DNA of 6,726 bases from Thalassospiraceae bacterium (GTDB lineage Bacteria > Pseudomonadota > Alphaproteobacteria > Rhodospirillales > Magnetovibrionaceae). The stretch covers positions 1 to 6,726 of the forward strand of contig DAOVVL010000112.1 in assembly GCA_030637205.1 (NCBI GenBank). The letters run 5' to 3'. Positions within the stretch are counted from its first letter, which is position 1; each line of letters opens with the position of its first letter. The notes under the pieces were generated by a model. The model had not been told where the DNA came from and ran no database searches. It worked only from the letters and a program-made list of their open reading frames with translations. Made by a program: the position numbers and the translations under genes. This document shows, piece by piece, positions 1 to 5,828 of the stretch.

Positions 1-643
1 CGAGGTTTCCGCCACCGGCGCCGAAAATATCAGCCAAGCCCTGGCCCTGTTGGGCCGCAAGGTTGGCAAGGGCGCTTGTCGTGCCCCCGATCTGACCCGC
101 TATTTGCTCACCAGCGCGTGTTCTGCCACTTGCTAGGGTTTGGCCCGTCTGAAAGGCGAACTGCCCTATATCGCGCCCTGTGCCAAACTCAAGGCCTGCT
201 TGTTGGCCAGCTAACTGACCGCCCAATCCGGCAACTTGGCCCAAACGACCGAACTGTTCGCCAAATTCCTGTGCCGCCAAGCCAACACCTTGTTCCTGCA
301 ATGCTGTGCGGACCCGGCCACCGCCAAGCCCACCGATAGCGGCCTCATTCCTCAATAGCGCCCTCTCAGCCGCATCCCGCAAGAATTGCTGGCCGGGAGA
401 GGCTGTAAATTCCTCAAATGCCTGCTGTTGTGCCGGTGCGCCACCTGCGCCCGATAATGCCGTTTGCAACTGAAATGCCTGCGCGCCCCCCCGTGTGAAG
501 GGCGCAAGTGTCCGCGTTCCCCGTGCGGCCCCGGCTTCAACACCTGTGAGCGCGCCCGATAAAGCCCGGCGCAGGGCCTCCTCAGACCCCAAAAGGCCCG
601 TTGGAATAGCGTTTGCGGCGACAGTGGTTGGTGCGAGTGCCAT
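1..643 (-). CDS. DNA transfer protein p32-like protein, N-terminal 214 residues, 3' end outside the window
   Basis: I translated the minus strand from the ATG at 643 to the left edge and found no stop in 214 codons, so the gene is cut by the window end. The central block is characteristic: FEEFTASPGQQFLRDAAERA (76-95), LLRNEAAIGGLGGGRVRTAL (96-115), then QEQGVGLAAQEFGEQFGRLG (116-135). I recall the pattern ASPGQ-FLR, LLRN-AIGGLGGG-VR-AL, FGRL from phage and prophage proteins annotated as DNA transfer protein p32. Residues 136-214 are Gly/Gln/Ala-rich and include SGRTRAGEQIAGQIGG (172-187) and ADIFGAGGGN near the edge. Such proteins are taken to be virion proteins delivered with the genome; that role is mostly by annotation. 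Only very few residues may be missing, because related proteins tend to end soon after a similar Gly-rich segment, but this is uncertain. It follows the 312-aa gene after 15 bases. Confidence 0.8.
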   Translation of the reverse strand, partial: MALAPTTVAANAIPTGLLGSEEALRRALSGALTGVEAGAARGTRTLAPFTRGGAQAFQLQTALSGAGGAPAQQQAFEEFTASPGQQFLRDAAERALLRNEAAIGGLGGGRVRTALQEQGVGLAAQEFGEQFGRLGQVAGLGGQLAGQQAGLEFGTGRDIGQFAFQTGQTLASGRTRAGEQIAGQIGGTTSALANLAAQQGQGLADIFGAGGGNL

Positions 644-652
644 ATCTCAAAT

Positions 653-656
653 CCTC
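653..656 (-). promoter_or_regulatory. Shine-Dalgarno of the p32-like gene overlapping the previous stop region
   Basis: GAGG on the minus strand, 9 bases before the ATG at 643. The TGA stop of the 312-aa gene ends at 659, just ahead of it, so terminating ribosomes reach the site directly. It supports 643 as the start of the left-edge gene. Confidence 0.5.
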
Positions 657-658
657 AA

Positions 659-1597
659 TCAATTGCGCGCAAATGCGCTGCCTGTTTCGCGCGCGCTTCT
701 TACGCGCCCCGTCGATGGATCTCTCAAGCTACTAACCGCCTCACGGGTCCGCTCTGCTGCGGATCGGGCGCGACTTGTTACATCACGCTCGAATGCTGCA
801 CGCTGAGAAGTTCCCCTTACGCCGGCCCTTGCGCGGCTTTCGGCTTGGATGCGTGCCGATCTGGTCCTTGGGTCAATTCCCGGTTCGCTGCTGGTTCCAA
901 TTTGGCCAGCAGATGTTGATCCTGCACCCCCAAAGATTTCATTCACCAACATAGCAATTCCGCCACCTGGGATAATGGAGGCGGCAATCCGGCCTTCGGG
1001 GGTTTCAAGAAATTCAGAAATACCGCTCAAAAGACCGGATATATCACCCTCACCTGTTCTGGCCATACGGGCCTCCCTGCCCTCTAGAAAGCTTGGCTGG
1101 CCATCTATGGCTCCGTCTATCCCCCCAGCTCCCGACAATAGCTGTGTAAGAGCTTGAGTGCCTTGGGTCTGCTGTTGAGCGGCAGTGCGCGGTGCTGCGC
1201 CTGTGGGGAAGGTTGGGAGCGTTTGCTGGGCAAAGCTGGGGTCAAATGCCAATTCCGTGGCCTGAAAGCCTGACGGGTCGAATTGACCACCAAGAATCGC
1301 AGCGCGTGCTTGAGGAAGCCCGGCAAGAAGATTCTGCTGTGCAGCGACATTGCCCTGCTGGAATGCCTGCAATTGTGATGGAATTGTCTGACCCAGAACA
1401 TCCAAGGCGGCCTGAAACCCAAGGTTCCGGCTTACATCAGCTTGGGGGAAAAGTTCGAGAACATCGGCGCGGGCCTGTCCTGTGCTGACATCAATCGCCC
1501 GTCTGGCTTCTAGATTAGCGGCTCTCTGGAAATCCTGGGCGCTGGTTTCGGCTCCACCGAAAATTGTGGTGAGAATATCATCAAATACGCTGGCCAT
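659..1597 (-). CDS. Putative internal virion / DNA ejection protein, Ala/Gln-rich with Arg-rich tail
   Basis: 312 residues. Residues 1-110 are helical and rich in A and Q, with FGGAETSAQDFQRAANLEAR (13-32), SRNLGFQAALDVLGQTIP (56-73) and AFQQGNVAAQQNLLAGLPQA (78-97). This layout is typical of podophage proteins encoded beside DNA transfer protein p32-like genes. Residues 120-200 form a flexible linker. Residues 203-223 (RIAASIIPGGGIAMLVNEIFG) are the only hydrophobic stretch and could be a membrane-inserting helix. Residues 244-311 are Arg-rich, with about 17 Arg and little Lys, which suits nucleic-acid contact. P22 has ejection proteins gp7, gp20 and gp16 in this part of its map; I see no direct match to any of them. 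GGGAG lies 7 bases before the ATG. The stop TGA runs into the next gene's GAGG. The ejection role is inferred from position and composition. Confidence 0.68.
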   Translation of the reverse strand: MASVFDDILTTIFGGAETSAQDFQRAANLEARRAIDVSTGQARADVLELFPQADVSRNLGFQAALDVLGQTIPSQLQAFQQGNVAAQQNLLAGLPQARAAILGGQFDPSGFQATELAFDPSFAQQTLPTFPTGAAPRTAAQQQTQGTQALTQLLSGAGGIDGAIDGQPSFLEGREARMARTGEGDISGLLSGISEFLETPEGRIAASIIPGGGIAMLVNEIFGGAGSTSAGQIGTSSEPGIDPRTRSARIQAESRARAGVRGTSQRAAFERDVTSRARSAAERTREAVSSLRDPSTGRVRSARETGSAFARN

Positions 1598-1695
1598 TAT
1601 CTTGCTCCCAAACTGGAATGGATAAAGCCGGCTTCGATAATATTCAAAGGCCGTTCATTCTTGTACCGCAAAACGATTTTGTTGGCAATATCCAT
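1597..1695 (-). CDS. Very small coupled gene, 32 residues, unknown function
   Basis: This frame fills the space between the 83-aa gene and the 312-aa gene exactly. Its ATG overlaps the preceding stop as TGATG, and its TAA overlaps the following start as TAATG. The product starts MDIANKIVLRYKNERPLNI and ends IEAGFIHSSLGAR. It has mixed charge, no transmembrane segment and no signal peptide. An in-frame ATG at 1710 would add five residues (MDTRV) and make 37. Shine-Dalgarno support is weak for both starts (AAGGA 14 bases before the first, GGAG 13 bases before the other), so translation would depend on reinitiation after the 83-aa gene. Without it there would be a gap of 97 bases in an otherwise gapless operon. 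I recognise no family. It might also be a folded RNA or a decayed piece of a longer gene, but no stop interrupts it. Confidence 0.6.
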   Translation of the reverse strand: MDIANKIVLRYKNERPLNIIEAGFIHSSLGAR

Positions 1696-1946
1696 CACAC
1701 GAGTATCCATCCTTGAGTTGTGTCTCCGCCGATATCGGCGTCACGTTTGGTGTAGAGGATGGCACCAGCCACCCCGGCATCGTCCATATAAGTCTGGCCC
1801 TGGCGCGCGTTCACGACGCCCTCGGGGCTTCCTGTGCCGATCAGGGGGACCACCCGATTCATATCCTGCGTCCATGTGCGAAACGTCTGGGTCATATTTC
1901 CCATGGCATCAACAATCGCATGAAGTGGATGCGGGGGAGTTGTCAT
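1695..1946 (-). CDS. Small fibre-motif protein in the tail-needle position
   Basis: 83 residues. Residues 8-31 form a possible amphipathic helix (HAIVDAMGNMTQTFRTWTQ). The remainder is a compact Gly-rich module, IGTGSPEGVVNARQGQTY (36-53), then AGAILYTKRDA (60-70) and the ending QGWILV (78-83). I recall a comparable phage module (GSPEGVV, G-LY, D-GG, LYVK, GW-xV) that commonly ends small phage structural proteins or fibre segments, and the GW ending supports this being a complete protein. It directly follows the gp10-like gene, where P22 carries gene 26, the trimeric tail needle that plugs gp10. At 83 residues it is far shorter than the 233-residue gp26 and shows no long heptad repeat, so a minimal plug is only a hypothesis. 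A GGGGG run 6 bases upstream acts as Shine-Dalgarno. Confidence 0.75.
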   Translation of the reverse strand: MTTPPHPLHAIVDAMGNMTQTFRTWTQDMNRVVPLIGTGSPEGVVNARQGQTYMDDAGVAGAILYTKRDADIGGDTTQGWILV

Positions 1947-3409
1947 GGTGTGCCCCCTACGATATCCGCCTCAAGTTTGATAATCACGGGCTTGACCTTG
2001 GCACTCATGGTGAACTGGAAAACGGACATTCTCGGGAAACGACCGAGCCGGCGCCAGATAATACGCTTGTCAAATTCACCCGCTTTGCCGATTGATCGCG
2101 TCAATTCGCTGGAGAAGGTCTTCCCGTCTTTGCTGAACGCAAGCCGGATCTGCGGGTCTTCGGTCTCAAAATCCCCGACCCCGCTTTCCATGGTCAACTC
2201 AAGCATGGGCATACTGAATGAATTTCCATCATTGGAGAACGGCATCGTGGCGCGCCGCCTGATGATTTCGCCGTCGTACTCGTCAAAAAAATCAAGATCG
2301 ACCTCACCAATGCGGCCATCCTCTGAATCCCCGACCAAAACCTTGCCATAGGCCGTGATAAGCGAATTGGGCCGCCATCTGATATTGCGCGTGCCGCTGG
2401 CGTCAATGATTTGCGACCGCCTCTCGTGCCATTCTTTTGATTTCTGGTCATAGACAAGGGTGGTGGTGGGCAGCGAGAACCCGACAAAATGCGCGCCTGA
2501 TTGCGAATAAGACCACGCGAAGGATTGAGCGATTTCGTCTTCGGTGAATCCCTGCAAAATGAAATCAATGGCGTCGGTTGAAACAATTTGCGCGCTGGTT
2601 CCTGTGAACTGCATGATCGACGGGGAATCATTCACCCCGGCGCCAATAAACATGAATGTTTCGCCGGCCTGCACAATGGAAAACGCAGCCTTAATGCCGG
2701 TCGGGATCACAAAGCCTTCGACCCTTTGGAAGGGGAAGCCCGAACCGCCGATGTTCTGGAACACTTCGATGGTTTCCGAACCACCAATGAAAAGCTGATT
2801 GCTGTGAACAATGGGCGCCACGATATCGTCGGGGTCCGCTTCGGCAGTTCCAAAATCAAGGGCATCATACGAAAGCCCGTCATTCAATGCGGAAACGATG
2901 AATTTCTTGGTGTCGGTGGTGATGGCAAAATAGCCGTCGATATAAACCACATGCTGAGGTGCGCCGTTTGCCGTAAAATCAAGGTCAGTTATTTGTTGAA
3001 ATGGTGTGCCGGCGCTTTCATCAAAAATAAAACCGTCGCCGCCCGGAACCAAGATCATCAATTGGGTTCCATTGTCGGCCATGGACACACGCTCGGAGCC
3101 GGGGATTACGCCCAAGGCGTCTATGGAAAAGATATCCCCCCCACCCCCAACAGTTCTGTTGAGCCGATAGAGCAAAGTGCCGTTCACAAAATAGGCGATG
3201 CCACCTTTTACGTGAGAGCCACGGTTGACTTGCTTGTCAACGCCAGTGGTTGCTATTTCACGAAGCCCAGGAGTTCCAAACAAAGTACGATCTGAAAGCG
3301 CAGTGCCTTCAACAATGGTCGGATACCAATTGATGCATTCCTGCGCGGCAAGCGGCAACGAGCGGCTTACATAGAACCCTGTTGCAATTGGTAGTGGCGT
3401 CTTTGGCAT
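1943..3409 (-). CDS. P22 gp10-like packaged DNA stabilisation protein (tail hub)
   Basis: 488 residues against 472 in P22 gp10. In P22, six copies of gp10 bind beneath gp4, seal the filled head and receive the tail needle. Matching segments by eye: CINWYPTIVEG then LFGTPGL near the N-terminus (25-49), RVSMADNGTQ (107-116; P22 has RVSMAHGRTSQ), SNQLFIGGSETIEVFQNIGG (203-222; P22 FIVCFGSSTIEYF), GIKAAFS (238-244; P22 GIAGTY), TTLVYDQKSKEWHERRS (316-332; P22 HVLVYDASS) and the strongest one, FDKRIIWRRLGRFPRM (446-461; P22 YDKRVLWKRVGRIRRL), followed by a beta-rich end. GAGG lies 8 bases before the start. The start overlaps the fibre stop by one base (TAATG) and the stop overlaps the next start by four (ATGA). 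Confidence 0.92.
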   Translation of the reverse strand: MPKTPLPIATGFYVSRSLPLAAQECINWYPTIVEGTALSDRTLFGTPGLREIATTGVDKQVNRGSHVKGGIAYFVNGTLLYRLNRTVGGGGDIFSIDALGVIPGSERVSMADNGTQLMILVPGGDGFIFDESAGTPFQQITDLDFTANGAPQHVVYIDGYFAITTDTKKFIVSALNDGLSYDALDFGTAEADPDDIVAPIVHSNQLFIGGSETIEVFQNIGGSGFPFQRVEGFVIPTGIKAAFSIVQAGETFMFIGAGVNDSPSIMQFTGTSAQIVSTDAIDFILQGFTEDEIAQSFAWSYSQSGAHFVGFSLPTTTLVYDQKSKEWHERRSQIIDASGTRNIRWRPNSLITAYGKVLVGDSEDGRIGEVDLDFFDEYDGEIIRRRATMPFSNDGNSFSMPMLELTMESGVGDFETEDPQIRLAFSKDGKTFSSELTRSIGKAGEFDKRIIWRRLGRFPRMSVFQFTMSAKVKPVIIKLEADIVGGTP

Positions 3410-4968
3410 TATGAAAGCCTCAGCACCGCATCAGTGACAAGAATGTTCACAGTATCAGTATCATTCTCAACGAACGCTTCAACAAAATCATCTTTTGTTA
3501 ATGATAATCTCCAAATCAGCGTGGTTCTGGATGGGTCGCCGGCTGAAAGATTATTGAACGATTCTGAATTGGATATAACCGAGCTATTCAATGCCACATA
3601 GAAATTGACTGCTTTGTTTGACCCGGAAACAGGGGCGGCAGAGAACGACATATCAACATTAATTTCAATATCTTTTTCACCGACGTAGGTCATTTTGCCA
3701 GTTGCATCGGTCGAGAAAAAGAACGCGTCTTCTTCTGTCCAAGCCCCCAGCAGTTTTACTGGTGTGCTGGCCACAGATATGACGGTCTCGACTGCGTTCC
3801 CGACTTGAGACATTAGGCAATCTTTGTTCGTGTCTGGAATGTCATCGTTTACCGCGAAATTCCATCTGATATCTGCTACACCGATGGTTTGAAGCGGTGT
3901 GCCAGCGCCAAAGAATCTGCAATTATGGACGGAGGCTAAATTGTCAGCAGTGATGTTGGCCGAACTTGCCGCGCCGTCCAGAAACACGCTCGTTCCGTTC
4001 AATGTGGTGAATGATTCTGTGATTGAGAAACCGTCAAACGTCGCTGTGCCGAGATCGTAAAGTGTTCCAGCCGCGATTGTTGATAAAGTTGATTCAATCA
4101 GAATGACTCCGTTGGTGCCACCGAATAAAAACCCATCAGTAGTCACCTGGAATTGTGTGTCATCAATATGAATCCCATTGAAATCATCAATCGTGCCGAG
4201 TGTGTCTACAATTATGACAGAATTTTTTAACTGGAAAATTTCTGTTCCGGTTCCGTCGAAATCGACAAACGCTCCAGATGCACAACTTATCGTCATGTTC
4301 CTTATTGTCCACGATTTATCAACTGATGTGAACATAATGCCAGAACCAGAATGAGAAAGCGTAATCACAATGTTATCGGCGCCATCAATCACGCAATTGT
4401 TGCCAAGAACGAAACGGTTCACTCCAACGTCCACATCATTGTTGAATAAATACTGTGTATCGTCTGCGAGCGTGATGACCCCACCGATTGGTGTAGGAAG
4501 ATCGCCTATATCGTTGACCACCACTGTTTTGGTAGATAGCGGAGAGGTTGACACCTCGATTTCGATCTCGTCGCCTGCCCCTGTGATAATAATTCCATCG
4601 CCAGCAACCAGGCTTCTGAGCACCGGGCTTGCAATGGTGAAATCTGCGCTCAACGCCACGCCAACGGTATCAAGCTGGAAATTGTGTTCGATCACCGCGC
4701 CGTTCTGCGCGCCTACGCTGGTTTGAATGCCTGAGCCTGCTTCGAGGTCGCGGATGCCGTTAATGCTGCCCTGAACGTCAAGTATGGGCGTCCCTGTGGC
4801 ATCGCCTTCCTGTTGCATGGTCCCGGTGGCACCGAGTTCCAACAGCAAGTTGGTGAATGAGATGCTGTAATTGACCCCGGAAACTACATAATCAAATGCG
4901 GCCCCGGCCAATACAGTGGGCTGGACCGGGAATAGGCTCTTCTTGCGTCCTTGGGCTTGATTGGTCAT
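3409..4968 (-). CDS. Fibre or spike-like virion protein: anchor, predicted beta-helix, C-terminal jelly-roll
   Basis: 519 residues with three apparent parts. Residues 1-145 look like a virion-attachment module, with GSINGIRDLEAGSGIQTSV (67-85), NGAVIEHNF (89-97) and SPVLRSLVAGDGIIITG (114-130); I recall this pattern from the N-termini of environmental podophage structural proteins. Residues 147-395 have short beta strands broken by turns rich in N, D and G, for example IGDLPTPIGGVITLADDTQYL (154-174, quoted in parts elsewhere) and NRFVLGNNCVIDGADNI (184-200), as in right-handed beta-helix folds. Residues 400-519 begin VKLLGAW and end with FVEAFVENDT then VLRLS, which resembles TNF/C1q-like trimeric jelly-roll ends of phage fibres. 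No catalytic pair for glycan cleavage can be picked out. In P22 the tailspike is encoded far away and genes 4 and 10 are adjacent, so this gene is an insertion relative to P22. GC content falls sharply after the anchor part. A role in host contact is inferred. Confidence 0.72.
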   Translation of the reverse strand: MTNQAQGRKKSLFPVQPTVLAGAAFDYVVSGVNYSISFTNLLLELGATGTMQQEGDATGTPILDVQGSINGIRDLEAGSGIQTSVGAQNGAVIEHNFQLDTVGVALSADFTIASPVLRSLVAGDGIIITGAGDEIEIEVSTSPLSTKTVVVNDIGDLPTPIGGVITLADDTQYLFNNDVDVGVNRFVLGNNCVIDGADNIVITLSHSGSGIMFTSVDKSWTIRNMTISCASGAFVDFDGTGTEIFQLKNSVIIVDTLGTIDDFNGIHIDDTQFQVTTDGFLFGGTNGVILIESTLSTIAAGTLYDLGTATFDGFSITESFTTLNGTSVFLDGAASSANITADNLASVHNCRFFGAGTPLQTIGVADIRWNFAVNDDIPDTNKDCLMSQVGNAVETVISVASTPVKLLGAWTEEDAFFFSTDATGKMTYVGEKDIEINVDMSFSAAPVSGSNKAVNFYVALNSSVISNSESFNNLSAGDPSRTTLIWRLSLTKDDFVEAFVENDTDTVNILVTDAVLRLS

Positions 4969-5456
4969 GAGTCTGCCACCTCGTTTGTGCTTACTTCAAG
5001 GCCGATTGACCCGGTTGTTTCAGCAAGGATTGATGCTTCCAGTTCAGGATAGAATTTGCTCAGACATACGCCGCCTTGTTGGTTGCCAGAACCGATAGGA
5101 AGCGTACTGGGGAACTCTGTGGCGCCCAGGGGCTGACCGATCTTACGCATGGTTTGGAGGCCTTCTTTGGCAATCTGAGCCAATGCAGCCGTAACCGTGC
5201 CGTTGTATTCAGGGGCAGCCTCAACGGCCATGTTATAAATCAGGCCGCGCAATGCGCCGGTCGGGATGGTGATCTCGTCTGCCAAATCACTGACTGCGGT
5301 ATAGCCAAGCGTGACGCCGTTGGCATCCAGATCCAGCATGAAGTTGTTCATTGTGAAAATGAAATCCTGCGCCTCGGAAGCTTCAATATCTGCTTCGGAC
5401 GCTTGGACAAGGATTTTCTGCAATGACGCTTTAACGATTTGGGCGACAGTGGCCAT
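4965..5456 (-). CDS. P22 gp4-like tail accessory factor (head completion / portal adaptor)
   Basis: A 163-residue protein, close to the 166 residues of P22 gp4. In P22, gp4 binds below the portal ring after packaging and forms the platform for gp10 and the tailspikes. The alignment by eye is convincing along the length. The N-terminus MATVAQIVKASLQKI matches the helical start of gp4. It is followed by an acidic helix ending in FMLDLDANGVTLGY (39-52; P22 has a similar segment with DGIITGY). A core GALRGLIYNMAVEAAPEY (67-84) matches the P22 segment ending in HNLACRIAPDY. The segment STLPIGSGN (117-125) matches PSRMPTGSGN. The last 35 residues differ from P22. P22 gp4 has reported muramidase activity; no catalytic residue can be claimed here. 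The stop codon overlaps the next start as ATGA, so translation of the fibre gene is probably coupled. Confidence 0.88.
   Translation of the reverse strand: MATVAQIVKASLQKILVQASEADIEASEAQDFIFTMNNFMLDLDANGVTLGYTAVSDLADEITIPTGALRGLIYNMAVEAAPEYNGTVTAALAQIAKEGLQTMRKIGQPLGATEFPSTLPIGSGNQQGGVCLSKFYPELEASILAETTGSIGLEVSTNEVADS
4976..4982 (-). promoter_or_regulatory. Strong ribosome binding site of the fibre-like gene, inside the gp4-like gene
   Basis: GAGGTGG on the minus strand, 7 bases before the ATG at 4968. It is the best Shine-Dalgarno seen in the window. It lies wholly within the last codons of the gp4-like gene, ahead of an ATGA overlap, so the fibre gene can load ribosomes independently as well as by coupling. 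Confidence 0.65.
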
Positions 5457-5462
5457 GACAAA

Positions 5463-5468
5463 CCCCTT
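5463..5468 (-). promoter_or_regulatory. Shine-Dalgarno that fixes the start of the gp4-like gene
   Basis: AAGGGG on the minus strand, 6 bases before the ATG at 5456. Its first two bases belong to the TAA stop of the acidic gene. This site shows that the gp4-like gene starts at 5456, not at the far upstream in-frame ATG at 5750, where the reading frame only shadows the acidic gene. Confidence 0.75.
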
Positions 5469-5763
5469 ATTTGCGTTCCCAGCCCTGCTCTGCGGCGGCT
5501 GCAATAGAAGCATCAGAATCGTTGGTTTCGATTTCACTGCCGCTTGGCCGCACCCATGTGATCGTACCGGGTTCCGCTTCGTCAGTGCCGTCTGTTTCCG
5601 ATTCCGGGGCCACTTCGGCCTCTGCTTGGGTTTCGGCTTCAGGTGCAATTTCATCAGGCGTTTGAGCTTCTGCCTCGGGTGTCGTTGCCGCTTCATTGGA
5701 GGCTGCTTCACCTGTTTCAGCAGACTTGGGGGCTTCATCTTTCTTGTCATTCATACCGAACAT
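5467..5763 (-). CDS. Small acidic Glu/Ala/Pro-rich virion-region protein of unknown function
   Basis: A 98-residue protein between the coat and the gp4-like gene. Residues 5-66 are low complexity, dominated by E, A, T and P. By my count the whole protein has 26 acidic and 6 basic residues, so it is strongly acidic and this part is probably disordered. The last 30 residues look folded and carry WVRPSGSEIETND followed by an Ala-rich helix ending GWERK. Similar short tails occur in small phage proteins encoded near coat genes, but I cannot name a family. An AGGTG motif lies 4 bases before the ATG; a second in-frame ATG at 5754 is a possible alternative start. The stop TAA overlaps the ribosome binding site of the next gene. 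Scaffold remnant, head decoration protein or assembly chaperone are all possible; none is shown. Confidence 0.75.
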   Translation of the reverse strand: MFGMNDKKDEAPKSAETGEAASNEAATTPEAEAQTPDEIAPEAETQAEAEVAPESETDGTDEAEPGTITWVRPSGSEIETNDSDASIAAAAEQGWERK

Positions 5764-5800
5764 AATTCACCTATTGATTTGAGTTGAGGGGAAGAAGGAA

Positions 5801-5822
5801 GGGGCAGACCGAAGCCTGCCCC
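5801..5822 (-). terminator. UUCG-capped hairpin after the coat gene (partial terminator or mRNA 3'-end stabiliser)
   Basis: On the minus strand GGGGCAGGC pairs with GTCTGCCCC as a 9-bp stem with one G-U pair, closed by a C(TTCG)G tetraloop, which is an exceptionally stable loop. It starts 6 bases after the coat stop codon. The following bases, TTCCTTCTTCCCC, are pyrimidine-rich but not a clean T run, so complete intrinsic termination is doubtful. Partial termination or protection of the abundant coat message from 3' exonucleases fits better. No new promoter is evident between the hairpin and the next gene, so some read-through is expected. Confidence 0.7.
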
Positions 5823-5828
5823 AATCCA

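Noticed and set aside
352..543. Minus-strand 63-codon frame near the left edge
   Set aside because: It overlaps the p32-like gene in another frame and shows no motif or ribosome binding site of note.
1117..1422. Minus-strand 101-codon frame inside the 312-aa gene
   Set aside because: It is an out-of-frame shadow with a haphazard His/Arg/Pro/Leu-rich product and no independent start signal.
1598..1694. Programmed frameshift joining the 83-aa protein to the downstream small frame
   Set aside because: The 83-aa protein ends with a GW-type closing strand typical of complete proteins with this module, and no slippery heptamer was seen at the junction.
1713..2351. Plus-strand open frame of 212 codons
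   Set aside because: It is antisense to the gp10-like and 83-aa genes, has no recognisable motif, and the minus-strand genes explain the same bases.
3133..3149. C-rich run (eight C, A, five C) inside the gp10-like gene, possible slippage or frameshift site
   Set aside because: The frame encodes the family motifs on both sides without a break, and the run simply gives a Gly-rich loop.
2588..3295. Plus-strand open frame of 235 codons
   Set aside because: Antisense shadow of the gp10-like gene, whose family motifs occur throughout this stretch.
5457..5750. Upstream in-frame extension of the gp4-like gene beginning at an ATG at 5750, encoding a Lys/Arg/Pro-rich stretch
   Set aside because: It lies entirely over the acidic gene in another frame; the basic composition is the shifted reading of Glu/Ala codons. 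The gp4 similarity and a good Shine-Dalgarno start at 5456.
5311..5787. Plus-strand frame with a Cys/Phe/Arg-rich product
   Set aside because: It is the complement of the low-complexity acidic gene and the gp4-like start; the odd composition comes from the Glu/Ala codon repeats.
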